Positions 53,449 to 62,184 of a stretch of 64,000 nt of DNA are shown here, one piece after another; positions within the stretch are counted from its first letter, which is position 1, and the number at the start of each line of letters is the position of its first letter. The position numbers and the translations under genes were made by a program. The stretch is taken from positions 1 to 64,000 of the forward strand of contig JAFTOF010000005.1 of assembly GCA_017451505.1 (NCBI GenBank), given 5' to 3'. This DNA is from Clostridia bacterium (GTDB lineage Bacteria; Bacillota; Clostridia; UMGS1883). Under the pieces are notes generated by a model that was not told where the DNA came from, ran no database searches, and was given only the letters and a program-made list of their open reading frames with translations.

Positions 53449-56400
53449 ATGAATGTACTGAGCAGTTTGCTTGATAATTCAAAGCAGTTTCAAAAGATTA
53501 TCCACGAAGCTCAAAAAGGCAGCTTTCCTTTAATGATTAGCGGAAGTGCTGACGCCCAGAAAGCACATCTTATAAACTCTATATGTGAAAAGCTGGGAAA
53601 AAAAGCGTTTGTCGTTACGCATAATGAAATTCAGGCAAGAAGAATTTGTGACGACCTGCGTTTCTTTAGTGAAAATGAATGTGTTCACATACCGCCCAAG
53701 GAAATTTTACTGTATAAGGTTGAAGCATCAAACCACGAGGCGGAAAACAAACGTGCAGCAGCACTTGGTGCACTGGCAGGGGGAGCAAATGCCGTTTTGT
53801 CGGTAGAATCGCTTCTCCATTTTGTCGTGCCTAAAAAGGATTTTGACTCCCTTTGTATGACTTTTTCCTACGGCGGAGTAACCGATTCGGGAAATATTGC
53901 ATCAAAGCTTTCCGAAATGGGGTATAGCAGAGTAGATGTTGTCAACCTACCGGGGCAGTTTGCAATTCGAGGGGGTATTGTGGACATATATTCCCCCGAT
54001 GCACTTCTTCCTGTCAGAATGGAGCTTTTTGGCGATGATATTGATTCTTTAAGAAGCTTTGATTGTGAAACGCAAATGAGCATCGAAAAAATCAATGAGG
54101 CAAAAATACTCCCCGTGAAAGTACAAAATGCAAGGGAAAGTATGCTCTCATACTTAGATGACAGCTATATTATTTTTACGGATGAGCCTGCCAGAATGAG
54201 CGAAAGTGCAAAAGCCGTGGAATGGGAGCTTTCCGAAAATATAAAAACTCATGCGGAAAACGAAAAGGCAGTAGCACTTTATGACTGCATCAGCCGTTAC
54301 AGCGATGTTGCTATGCGTATAGGCAGCAGTGCAAGTATTGCTCTTTCCTCCATAGGAAGGTCTTGTCCCGATTGGGATATTAAAACAGAATGTGAAATTA
54401 CAAGTAAAGGCATGAGCAGCTACAGCGGAAATATTGATTTCCTTATTTCCGACGTACAGCGTTGGCATCAAGAGGGTGTGAAAACCGTTATCCTTGCAGG
54501 AAGCACCTCCAGAGCAAAAAAAATCACCGAAATGCTTAACGAAAGGGATGTCCGTGCATCATATGAGGAATGTCCGAAGGCTCTTTCAGATAAGTACGTA
54601 ACGGTTATGCCGGGCAGTATTACCAAGGGCTTTGAATATCCTTTAGACGGCTATGCAATAGTAAGTGATAAAGAAATCTTTGCCGCAGAAAAGAAAAAAA
54701 GAAGAACTCCAAAAAGTGAAGATACTATGAAAATCCGCAGTGCCGACCAGCTTGATTTGGGCGACTACGTTGTTCACCGTGCACACGGTATTGGAAAATA
54801 TTTAGGGATAGTCCGTATGAAAGTAAGCGGTGTTACAAAAGACTATATCAAAATTGAATACCGCGGAGAGGATTTTCTCTATCTTCCCGTAGGTCAGCTT
54901 GATGCAGTCAGCAAATACACAGGCGGAGAAAATAAAATGGTGCGTCTTAACCGTCTTGGGTCAAACGAATGGGCTAACGCAAAACGCAAGGTCCGTCAGA
55001 GCGTGGAGGAAATGGCACAGAAGCTTGTGGCACTTTACGCAGAAAGAGCACAGCTTCAGGGCGTTGCTTTTTCCAAGGATACTCCGTGGCAACATGATTT
55101 TGAGAGCATGTTTCCCTATGAGGAAACTGAAGACCAGTTAAGAAGCACCGCGGAAATAAAAAAGGATATGGAAAGCACACGCCCCATGGACAGACTTTTG
55201 TGCGGAGATGTGGGCTACGGCAAAACAGAGGTTGCCATGCGTGGTGCATTCAAGGCAGTTATGGACGGTTATCAGGTAGCATACCTTGTACCCACAACCA
55301 TTCTTGCCTCACAGCATTATCATAATTTTGTGGAAAGAATGAAGGAATTTCCCATAACGGTAAGGATGCTTTCCAGATTTTCAACTCCTGCCCAGACCAA
55401 GAAAACACTTAAAATGCTTCAGTCGGGCGAGTGCGATATAGTAGTGGGAACGCATAAGCTTTTATCTAAAAATGTAGTATTCAAAAAGTTAGGATTTTTA
55501 ATTGTAGACGAGGAACAGCGTTTCGGCGTTACTCATAAAGAAAAAATCAAGGAAATGAAAAAGAACGTAGACGTTCTTACGCTGAGTGCAACTCCCATTC
55601 CCAGAACGCTTCATATGGCAATGATAGGTATAAGGGATATGAGTGTGCTTTCAGCACCTCCCAATGACCGCCATCCCGTGCAGACCTATGTGCTGGAATA
55701 TAATGAAGCAGTGGTTAAAAATGCCATTGAAAGGGAATTGGCAAGAGGCGGTCAGGTTTATTATCTGCATAATCGTGTGGAAAGCATTTACGGCGTGGCA
55801 GAGCGTATAAGAAGGCTTGTACCCGATGCAAGGGTAGCTGTCGCTCACGGCAAGATGAATGAGAGTGAGCTTGATGATGTTATGATGCAGGTCGAGGAGC
55901 ATGAGGTAGATGTACTTGTCTGCACCACAATTATTGAAACAGGACTTGACATTGCGAATGTAAATACCATTATTATTGAAAATGCCGACACTCTGGGGCT
56001 TAGTCAGCTTTATCAGCTCCGAGGCAGAGTGGGAAGAACAAACCGCCTTGCATACGCATATCTGACCTACAGGAAAAACAAAATTCTTGACGAGGTGGCG
56101 GAAAAAAGGCTTCGTGCTATCCGTGAATTTACGGAATTCGGTTCAGGCTTCCGTATTGCCATGCGTGACCTTGAAATAAGGGGTGCAGGCAACGTCCTTG
56201 GACCCGAACAGCACGGATTTATGGCAAGTGTGGGTTATGATATGTATTGTGCAATCCTTGAGGAAGCCGTAAACGAGGCAATGGGCAAACCCAAAGCCCC
56301 TGAAAAGGTTGAAACGGTAATTGACCTCGAAGTAAATGCCTTTATCCCCGACAGCTACATTCCGACGTCAAATCTCAGAATAGAGGCGTATAAGCAGATT

Positions 56401-56760
56401 GCGGGAATCGCGGATATAAATGACCGATACGCCGTTGAGGGGAGCTTTGAAGACCGCTACGGAGAAATTCCCAATGAAACCTATAGCCTTCTTGAAATAC
56501 AGATGCTCCGTGTTTCGGCAGAAAAGATAGGTATTAAGGAAATTTCCCATGCGGAGGCAGGTATTATTTTTAAGCTTCATGCACTCAGCCGTGAACTGGT
56601 GGATAAGATTTCAATCCTTGCCTCAAAAAACCGCGGTAAGATACTTTTCGGAGCAGGGGATAATCCATATATTCTGCTTCGTGAAAAAGGTCTTAAAGGT
56701 GATAAACTCATCGAAAGTGTAAATAATGTATTAAAGTGCTTGCAAAACGATGAAGTGTAG
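53449..56760 (+). CDS. mfd: Transcription-repair coupling factor
   Basis: A 1103-residue Mfd that removes stalled RNA polymerase and recruits UvrA. In order: UvrB-homology module (1-330), RNA-polymerase interaction domain (HRAHGIGKYLGIVRMKVSGV, about 440-500), superfamily 2 helicase (Walker A GDVGYGKTEVAMRG, DEEQ in FLIVDEEQRFG), the TRG motif (RGRVGRTNRLAYAYLTY), and the C-terminal inhibitory domain. It is somewhat shorter than the B. subtilis protein (about 1177). It is the last gene of the spoVG run. Confidence 0.96.
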   Translation: MNVLSSLLDNSKQFQKIIHEAQKGSFPLMISGSADAQKAHLINSICEKLGKKAFVVTHNEIQARRICDDLRFFSENECVHIPPKEILLYKVEASNHEAENKRAAALGALAGGANAVLSVESLLHFVVPKKDFDSLCMTFSYGGVTDSGNIASKLSEMGYSRVDVVNLPGQFAIRGGIVDIYSPDALLPVRMELFGDDIDSLRSFDCETQMSIEKINEAKILPVKVQNARESMLSYLDDSYIIFTDEPARMSESAKAVEWELSENIKTHAENEKAVALYDCISRYSDVAMRIGSSASIALSSIGRSCPDWDIKTECEITSKGMSSYSGNIDFLISDVQRWHQEGVKTVILAGSTSRAKKITEMLNERDVRASYEECPKALSDKYVTVMPGSITKGFEYPLDGYAIVSDKEIFAAEKKKRRTPKSEDTMKIRSADQLDLGDYVVHRAHGIGKYLGIVRMKVSGVTKDYIKIEYRGEDFLYLPVGQLDAVSKYTGGENKMVRLNRLGSNEWANAKRKVRQSVEEMAQKLVALYAERAQLQGVAFSKDTPWQHDFESMFPYEETEDQLRSTAEIKKDMESTRPMDRLLCGDVGYGKTEVAMRGAFKAVMDGYQVAYLVPTTILASQHYHNFVERMKEFPITVRMLSRFSTPAQTKKTLKMLQSGECDIVVGTHKLLSKNVVFKKLGFLIVDEEQRFGVTHKEKIKEMKKNVDVLTLSATPIPRTLHMAMIGIRDMSVLSAPPNDRHPVQTYVLEYNEAVVKNAIERELARGGQVYYLHNRVESIYGVAERIRRLVPDARVAVAHGKMNESELDDVMMQVEEHEVDVLVCTTIIETGLDIANVNTIIIENADTLGLSQLYQLRGRVGRTNRLAYAYLTYRKNKILDEVAEKRLRAIREFTEFGSGFRIAMRDLEIRGAGNVLGPEQHGFMASVGYDMYCAILEEAVNEAMGKPKAPEKVETVIDLEVNAFIPDSYIPTSNLRIEAYKQIAGIADINDRYAVEGSFEDRYGEIPNETYSLLEIQMLRVSAEKIGIKEISHAEAGIIFKLHALSRELVDKISILASKNRGKILFGAGDNPYILLREKGLKGDKLIESVNNVLKCLQNDEV

Positions 56761-56768
56761 TATATAAT
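56740..56768 (+). promoter_or_regulatory. Promoter of the foldase gene
   Basis: TTGCAA at 56740-56745, 17-nt spacer, perfect TATAAT at 56763-56768, 31 nt before ATG 56800. It overlaps the end of mfd. Confidence 0.8.
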
Positions 56769-56799
56769 TAAACGTAGCCATTGAACAGGAGGAATGAAA

Positions 56800-57951
56800 A
56801 TGAAAAGATTTTTTGCACTTTGTGTTGCATTGATTATTGTGTTATCTTTATTTAGTGCTTGCGGAGGCGATGCTCCCACAGGTGACACAAAGCTTGATAA
56901 AGAGATTGTGGGAACTGTAAACGGTGTGGAAATTACACAGGCAGATTACAATCTGGTTTACAGAACGATGTATGATAATGTTTCTCAGTATGAGCAGTAT
57001 TACGGAGCAGATTGGTTTGTTCAGTCATATGATGGTATAAACACCTTAGGTCAGATGATAAGTCAGAATACGGCTTCGCAGCTTGAAGTAATGATAGCGG
57101 CATCGGCATTGGCTAAGGAAAAGTATGGCATAGAAGAAGACAGTAAAGAAATCAAAAAAGCCGTTGATAAAGAATACAAGGCGTTTAAAGAGAATTTCAG
57201 TACTGACAGTGAATATGAAAAGTTTTTAAGCGAAGCAAAAACTACTGACAAGGCTGTAAAAAACAGTATCAGAATGTCAGAGGTTATGGTTCGTTTGCAG
57301 GAAAAAATTACTGCAAAAGGCGAAGAAGCATATGTTGACGACGAGGAGGCCTTAGAGGGTTTTGCGGAAGAAAAGATGCGTGTTCAGCATATCCTTATTT
57401 CTACTCAGGAGCAGACAGACTCTGAAACAGGCGATGTAATTCCTGCAAGAAGCGATAAAGAAGCTCTTAAAATAGTAGACGAGGTTATTGGCAAGATTGC
57501 CAAGGGTGAGGATTTCGACTCTCTTATAGACAAGTATGATGAAGACCCCGGAATGGAAAGCGGAAAATTCTATGTGTTCGGCACAGGCGAAATGGTTCAG
57601 GAATTTGAGGACGCATCCAAAGCTCTTAAGGTAGGAGAATATACCAAGCAGGGTGTAAAAACAGACTATGGTTATCATATTATCAAGAAATATGATGTAA
57701 ATGCCTCTCTTCCTGAGTTTACGGAATATAAAGAAAATCTTTTGAATCAGAAGCTTGGCGAGGTTTTAAATTCCAAAGCAGAAGATTTTGAAATCAACTG
57801 GAAAACAGATAAGCTTGATAAATATGTATTCAATTGGGTTAATGAAATAAGAAGTGCCAAGGGTGCTGAGCCTATCACGGAAGAAATGATGGGGTTGAAC
57901 CTTCCTACAGAGGAAGAGTTAAAGAGCGAAACGAAAAAAGAAAATGAATAA
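56800..57951 (+). CDS. prsA: PrsA-type peptidyl-prolyl isomerase lipoprotein
   Basis: A 383-residue extracytoplasmic foldase. The lipoprotein signal ends in LFSAC. An N-terminal SurA-like chaperone region follows (VGTVNGVEITQADYNLVYRT), then the parvulin/PpiC domain from EEKMRVQHILISTQEQ to GYHIIKKYD (about 185-305). It helps fold secreted proteins. AGGAGG (56788-56792) lies 7 nt before ATG 56800; ATG 56794 is too close. It needs Lgt (encoded at 23238) for lipidation. Confidence 0.9.
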   Translation: MKRFFALCVALIIVLSLFSACGGDAPTGDTKLDKEIVGTVNGVEITQADYNLVYRTMYDNVSQYEQYYGADWFVQSYDGINTLGQMISQNTASQLEVMIAASALAKEKYGIEEDSKEIKKAVDKEYKAFKENFSTDSEYEKFLSEAKTTDKAVKNSIRMSEVMVRLQEKITAKGEEAYVDDEEALEGFAEEKMRVQHILISTQEQTDSETGDVIPARSDKEALKIVDEVIGKIAKGEDFDSLIDKYDEDPGMESGKFYVFGTGEMVQEFEDASKALKVGEYTKQGVKTDYGYHIIKKYDVNASLPEFTEYKENLLNQKLGEVLNSKAEDFEINWKTDKLDKYVFNWVNEIRSAKGAEPITEEMMGLNLPTEEELKSETKKENE

Positions 57952-57953
57952 CG

Positions 57954-58093
57954 ATTCTTCGGGGTTGGGTGAAATTCCCTACCGGCGGTAATGGCAGAAG
58001 CCTGAGTCCGCGAGCCTTAAAAGGTTGATGCAGTGAGATTCTGCAACCGACGGTTGAGCTATATTATGGCTAAAGTCCGGATGAGAGAAGAAT
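57954..58093 (+). ncRNA. FMN riboswitch (RFN element)
   Basis: P1 pairs ATTCTTC (57954-57960) with GAAGAAT (58087-58093). The conserved RFN blocks GGGTGAAATTCCCTACCGGC, GAGTCCGCGAGC, TGAGATTCTGCAACCGACGG and AAAGTCCGGATGAGAGAAG are all visible. It controls ribU through the terminator downstream. Confidence 0.97.
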
Positions 58094-58114
58094 GTATGTG
58101 TTTTTAAATACAGC

Positions 58115-58150
58115 AATGCCCCGATACGTTTATGTATCGGGGCATTTTAT
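58115..58150 (+). terminator. FMN riboswitch expression-platform terminator
   Basis: AATGCCCCGATAC (58115-58127) pairs with GTATCGGGGCATT (58134-58146), then TTATTT. With FMN bound, this terminator would form and stop transcription before ribU. Confidence 0.9.
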
Positions 58151-58182
58151 TTGTATATGTATATCGGAAGGAATGACTTTTA

Positions 58183-58836
58183 ATGAACAATACAAAAAAA
58201 ATGACAACCACAGGGCTTTTGTGTACTCTTGCATATGTGGTTATGCTGACAAAATATATCTTTCCGCCGCTTTTTTCGGCGTTTCCATTTTTGCAATATG
58301 ACCCCAAGGACGTGATAATCGTCATTGGCGGATACATATACGGTCCGCTTACTGCGTTTGTAATATCCGTGATTGTTTCTTTGATAGAAATGCTCACATC
58401 AAGCTCTACGCATATTATAGGATGCTTTATGAACATTGCGGCAAGTTGTGCTTTCGCCTGCGTTGCCTCGGCAGTGTACAGTAAGTATCGCTCGATAAAG
58501 GGCGGCGTGGTGTCGCTGGTGATAGGCTCCGTTTGTGCAGTGTGTATGATGATGGTGATGAATTACTTTGTTACGCCACTCTACACAGGTATGCCCAGAC
58601 AGGCAGTTGCAGACCTTTTAATACCTGCAATTCTTCCTTTCAATATCATAAAATGCGTGCTTAATTCTGCACTTGTTCTTCTAATTTATAAGCCTATGAC
58701 AAGGGTTTTAAGACGCGGAGGATTACTCAAAAGCACTAATAACTATTCTGCACGCAACGCTAATGTGGCGGTGGCTCTTTCAGCTATATTTATGATTTTA
58801 ATATGTATGATAGCTCTTTGGATAGTTAACCGTTAG
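58183..58836 (+). CDS. ribU: Riboflavin ECF transporter S component
   Basis: A 217-residue membrane protein with six hydrophobic helices, matching RibU. TTTGLLCTLAYVVMLTKYIF begins helix 1, and YDPKDVIIVIGGYIYGPLTA is the family motif. It binds riboflavin and uses a shared ECF energy module not present in this window. GGAAGGA precedes ATG 58183. Control by the FMN riboswitch supports the assignment. Its last 11 bases overlap the convergent spoIIID. Confidence 0.95.
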   Translation: MNNTKKMTTTGLLCTLAYVVMLTKYIFPPLFSAFPFLQYDPKDVIIVIGGYIYGPLTAFVISVIVSLIEMLTSSSTHIIGCFMNIAASCAFACVASAVYSKYRSIKGGVVSLVIGSVCAVCMMMVMNYFVTPLYTGMPRQAVADLLIPAILPFNIIKCVLNSALVLLIYKPMTRVLRRGGLLKSTNNYSARNANVAVALSAIFMILICMIALWIVNR

Positions 58837-59089
58837 AAACCTTTTGCCGTTCATATTTAAGCTTTGTGGCAAGGCCTCCCCGAATGTGTCTTTCGGCTTT
58901 GTTTATATCAAGCACTTCTTGAACACGCTCTGCCAGAAGCGGGTCTATATCCATTAATCTTGTTGTGACATCTTTATGCACACCCGATTTGGAAAAACCG
59001 AAATTTTTTGCAGTTGCTCTGACTGTAGCATTATTTTCGAGAATATAGTATGCAAGCATAACGGCACGCTTTTCAATATAATCTTTCAA
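58826..59089 (-). CDS. spoIIID: Sporulation transcriptional regulator SpoIIID
   Basis: An 87-residue DNA-binding regulator of the mother-cell sporulation programme. MKDYIEKRAVMLAYYILENN leads to a helix-turn-helix NATVRATAKNFGFSKSGVHK and the basic tail ERHIRGGLATKLKYERQK. The start is TTG 59089-59087, with AAGGGGG 9 nt upstream. That ribosome site lies within a hairpin arm. Its stop overlaps the end of ribU tail-to-tail. Confidence 0.95.
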   Translation of the reverse strand: MKDYIEKRAVMLAYYILENNATVRATAKNFGFSKSGVHKDVTTRLMDIDPLLAERVQEVLDINKAERHIRGGLATKLKYERQKVSNG

Positions 59090-59093
59090 AATT

Positions 59094-59140
59094 AACAGCC
59101 CCCTTCATTCGTTCTAACATATGAGAATAAGGGGGCTGTT
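59094..59140 (-). terminator. Hairpin covering the spoIIID ribosome site
   Basis: AACAGCCCCCTT (59094-59105) pairs perfectly with AAGGGGGCTGTT (59129-59140). On the minus strand it could end transcription from the upstream small gene, and its 3' arm holds the spoIIID ribosome site. It lacks a long T-run. Confidence 0.6.
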
Positions 59141-59145
59141 ATTAC
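59116..59145 (-). promoter_or_regulatory. Possible SigE promoter of spoIIID
   Basis: On the minus strand GTAATAAC (59145-59138), 14-nt spacer, CATATGTT (59123-59116). This resembles the SigE consensus (GTMATATT, then CATACAAT). SigE control of spoIIID is known in B. subtilis. The match is partial. Confidence 0.4.
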
Positions 59146-59173
59146 TAATTTTTATTTAGCCATTATTTATCTG

Positions 59174-59428
59174 TTACTCTTTTTCGGCTCTGCCGTAAAG
59201 ATTTAATCTGAAAAGACGGCTTTCGTCCTCGGGGTTTTCGCACTCTATTGTTGCCTGACTGAGCTTTGCACCCTGAATAATGCTCATAAGACCAATCATG
59301 CGGCAGAAGGCAGACATAAGATTGATTCTGTCACCCTCATCTGTTGTAAGCCAGACCTGACCCTTGCAGTTGTTAAGTTCTTTTGCAAAAACATCTACGT
59401 CAATGTTGTGAATTTCGAATTTACTCAT
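59174..59428 (-). CDS. Conserved small protein of unknown function
   Basis: An 84-residue soluble protein starting MSKFEIHNIDVDVFAKELNN, with a central GQVWLTTDEGDRINL and the end FRLNLYGRAEKE. No motif is recognised. It has a good GGAGG site and its own consensus promoter (59490-59462), so it is real. It lies between spoIIID and typA on the same strand. Composition matches its neighbours. Confidence 0.75.
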   Translation of the reverse strand: MSKFEIHNIDVDVFAKELNNCKGQVWLTTDEGDRINLMSAFCRMIGLMSIIQGAKLSQATIECENPEDESRLFRLNLYGRAEKE

Positions 59429-59461
59429 GGTAATTACCTCCTAAATTTATTTTACAAGCAC

Positions 59462-59490
59462 ATAATAAGTCTTTAAATGGCAAAAGTCAA
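59462..59490 (-). promoter_or_regulatory. Promoter of the 84-residue gene
   Basis: On the minus strand TTGACT (59490-59485), 17-nt spacer, TATTAT (59467-59462), 33 nt before the start codon. Confidence 0.75.
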
Positions 59491-59512
59491 GGATTGTAAT
59501 CTTATTGTAATC

Positions 59513-59550
59513 AAAAACGGCATTTCGGATAAAAACGAAATGCCGTTTGT
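59513..59550 (-). terminator. Intrinsic terminator after typA
   Basis: AAACGGCATTTCG (59515-59527) pairs with CGAAATGCCGTTT (59536-59548). Read on the minus strand it ends in TTTTTG. It separates typA from the downstream small gene. Confidence 0.85.
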
Positions 59551-59564
59551 TTCTTTTTTGTGTA

Positions 59565-61400
59565 TTATTGCTGTTGTTTTTTGATTCTGTTTGCTTCTTT
59601 TGCACGAAGATCAGTATCAAGGATTCTTTTTCTTATTCTTAGAAAATGGGGTGTAACTTCAAGAAGCTCGTCATCAGCCAAAAATTCAAGGCTTTCCTCA
59701 AGGCTGAGAAGCTTGGGGGGAGTCAGGCGGAGTGCCTCATCGCTTCCTGCGGCACGCATATTTGTTGCCTGCTTTCTCTTGCATACATTTACCACAATAT
59801 CCTCAAGGCGGCTGCATTCGCCTACAACCATTCCCATATAAACCTTTTCACCGGGTCCTATAAACATCTGTCCGCGGTCCTGTGAATTAAAAAGACCATA
59901 AGCAACGGATTCACCCGTTTCATATGCTACCAGACTTCCTCTGGAGCGTGTCGTAAATTCTCCGGGAATCATCGGCTCGTAAGAATCAAACACGCTGTTA
60001 ATAATGCCTGTACCCTTTGTAGCGGTCAGAAGCTCGCCGCGGTAACCGATAAGTCCTCTTGAGGGGATTCTGAACTCAAGCTTTGTATAGCCTGCGGCAC
60101 CGGGAGCCATATTTACAAGACTGCCCTTTCTCGCACCGATACCCTCCATGACAACGCCCGTATGCTCATCGGGAACATCTACAGTCAGCATTTCAAAAGG
60201 CTCGCACAAAACACCGTCAATTTCCTTGTTAATCGTCTTGGGCTTGCTTACTTGGAATTCATAGCCCTCACGACGCATATTTTCAATAAGAACTGAAAGG
60301 TGAAGCTCACCTCTGCCCGAAACTACAAAGCTGTCGGGAGATTCAGTTTCCGTTACTTTAAGTGCAATATTGCTTTCAAGCTCCTTTATTAATCTGTCGC
60401 GAAGATGTCGGCTTGTTACATAGTCACCGTCCTGACCTGCAAATGGGCTGTTGTTTACGCTGAAGGTCATGGAAAGAACAGGCTCGTCGACAGGGGTAAA
60501 GGGGAGAGGCTCTACTACGCCCGAAGCACAGATGGTATCGCCAATGTTGATTTTTTCAACACCGCTGATTGCAACAATCTCACCTGCACCAGCCTCGTCA
60601 ATAACCTGCTTTTCCAAATCCTTGTAGGAGAAAAGCTTTGATACTCTGGAATTATAGGAATCCATACCCTCACGGCTTATTGTAATGGGCATGTTTGTTT
60701 TTACGAAGCCGCGGTTAATTCTGCCTACCGCAATTCTGCCTGTAAATGTGTCATAATCAATATTGGATACAAGCATCTGGAATTCTCCCTGTGTTGTATC
60801 CTCGGGGGCAGGAATATGCTTCACGATAAGGTCAAAAAGAACCTTAAGGTCATCGGGATGATTGTCAGGAGAAAGGCTCGCCCAGCCGTCACGTCCAGAA
60901 ACATAAACAACGGGGGAATCAAGCTGTTCATCAGTTGCATCAAGGTCAATGAAAAGCTCCAACAGCTCGTCAGTTACTTCATAAGGACGTGCATTGGGCC
61001 TGTCTGCCTTGTTTACAACCATTATAATTGACAGGTTAAGTTCCAAAGCTTTTTTCAGAACAAATCTTGTCTGGGGCATACAACCCTCAAAAGCATCTAC
61101 AAGGAGAAGCACACCGTCCGCCATTTTAAGACCGCGTTCAACCTCGCCGCCGAAATCCGCATGACCGGGGGTGTCGATGATATTTATTTTCACATCATTG
61201 TACATAAGTGATGTGTTTTTTGCAAGAATAGTAATACCGCGTTCTTTTTCAATATCGTTGGAGTCCATTACACGTTCTTCCACCTGTGCGTTTTCACGGA
61301 AAACACCGCTCTGGCGTAACAGTGCGTCAACCAGTGTTGTTTTACCGTGGTCAACATGGGCGATAATTGCAATGTTTCTTATGTTTTTAGGTTCTATCAT
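59565..61400 (-). CDS. typA: Translational GTPase TypA/BipA
   Basis: A 611-residue ribosome-associated GTPase. G1 is AIIAHVDHGKTTLVDALLRQ, switch II is IDTPGHADFGGEVE, and G4 is VNKADRP. EF-G-like domains follow, with the C-terminal ARKGSLVNMAPGAAGYTKLE and RGSLVAYETGESVAYGLFN. It assists 50S assembly and growth under stress. The start is ATG 61400-61398, 19 bp after the HD-domain gene, with which it forms an operon. Confidence 0.96.
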   Translation of the reverse strand: MIEPKNIRNIAIIAHVDHGKTTLVDALLRQSGVFRENAQVEERVMDSNDIEKERGITILAKNTSLMYNDVKINIIDTPGHADFGGEVERGLKMADGVLLLVDAFEGCMPQTRFVLKKALELNLSIIMVVNKADRPNARPYEVTDELLELFIDLDATDEQLDSPVVYVSGRDGWASLSPDNHPDDLKVLFDLIVKHIPAPEDTTQGEFQMLVSNIDYDTFTGRIAVGRINRGFVKTNMPITISREGMDSYNSRVSKLFSYKDLEKQVIDEAGAGEIVAISGVEKINIGDTICASGVVEPLPFTPVDEPVLSMTFSVNNSPFAGQDGDYVTSRHLRDRLIKELESNIALKVTETESPDSFVVSGRGELHLSVLIENMRREGYEFQVSKPKTINKEIDGVLCEPFEMLTVDVPDEHTGVVMEGIGARKGSLVNMAPGAAGYTKLEFRIPSRGLIGYRGELLTATKGTGIINSVFDSYEPMIPGEFTTRSRGSLVAYETGESVAYGLFNSQDRGQMFIGPGEKVYMGMVVGECSRLEDIVVNVCKRKQATNMRAAGSDEALRLTPPKLLSLEESLEFLADDELLEVTPHFLRIRKRILDTDLRAKEANRIKKQQQ

Positions 61401-61419
61401 TTATATACTTCCTTTCGGG

Positions 61420-62004
61420 TTATTTCCTTTTGGTGTTTTTCTCTATAACGAAGGTGCTCCACGTGTCTGCATACTGTAAAAGCAACAACAGCGGTGTTTC
61501 CTTTGTTGCCACACTCTTGTTATCATCCACATACTGACCGTCATGATACATAACGGCTTGTACTTCGCTTTCGGAAAGCGAAATGTAGGGGATAGCAAGA
61601 TACAGACTCCTTACGGGAACACTCAGGTACACAAGGCTTTCATTTATTCTGTAAGGAATTGATGCAGGGAAACCATATTGCTTCTGCTTGGGGGTAGGCT
61701 CGTTTTCAAGATACTGGGGAACGCCGGGCATACCTGCCTTTCCCAAATCGTGAATAAGTGCCGTTATAATACAGCTTTCCTCGTCAATTTCAGGAGCAAG
61801 GGAAGAACGCAGTTTGAGCATGGTTTCAGCCACATTTACACTATGCTCCAAAAGTCCCTGCTTTCTGCACAGGTGGAAGCGTGTGCTGGCGGGAGAACTG
61901 AGATAATCCGTTTCATTTTCCATAAAGTTAATTAAAGCGGTGAATTCATCTTTTCTTTTTACCACACGGTTTTTAAGAGCTTCATAACGCTCGATTACTG
62001 TCAT
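61420..62004 (-). CDS. HD-domain phosphohydrolase
   Basis: A 194-residue soluble protein with the HD metal motif: His in GLLEHSVNVAETML, the His-Asp pair in ALIHDLGKAG, and a later YHDGQYV. HD proteins cleave phosphate esters or nucleotides. AGGAGGG (62019-62013) selects ATG 62004; a longer in-frame start at 62079 is unlikely because the promoter lies at 62064-62036. It is the first gene before typA. The substrate is unknown. Confidence 0.85.
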   Translation of the reverse strand: MTVIERYEALKNRVVKRKDEFTALINFMENETDYLSSPASTRFHLCRKQGLLEHSVNVAETMLKLRSSLAPEIDEESCIITALIHDLGKAGMPGVPQYLENEPTPKQKQYGFPASIPYRINESLVYLSVPVRSLYLAIPYISLSESEVQAVMYHDGQYVDDNKSVATKETPLLLLLQYADTWSTFVIEKNTKRK

Positions 62005-62035
62005 ATAATTTACCCTCCTGAAAACACTTCTATTA

Positions 62036-62064
62036 ATTATATAACAAATCAGGTCATATTTCAA
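62036..62064 (-). promoter_or_regulatory. Promoter of the HD-typA operon
   Basis: On the minus strand TTGAAA (62064-62059), 17-nt spacer, perfect TATAAT (62041-62036), 31 nt before ATG 62004. Confidence 0.85.
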
Positions 62065-62109
62065 CAAATTTTTGAGCAAATATTAATCGGTGTTTTTGCA
62101 ACAGGAGTA

Positions 62110-62138
62110 TTGTGCTTTTTACTGCGTAGTGATATAAT
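62110..62138 (+). promoter_or_regulatory. Promoter of the CocE-like hydrolase gene
   Basis: TTGTGC at 62110-62115, 17-nt spacer, perfect TATAAT at 62133-62138, 46 nt before ATG 62185. It is divergent from the HD-gene promoter. Confidence 0.7.
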
Positions 62139-62184
62139 GGTTTTAAAATAGCCAAATTTAAAAAAGAAGAAGGGACAAAATGAG

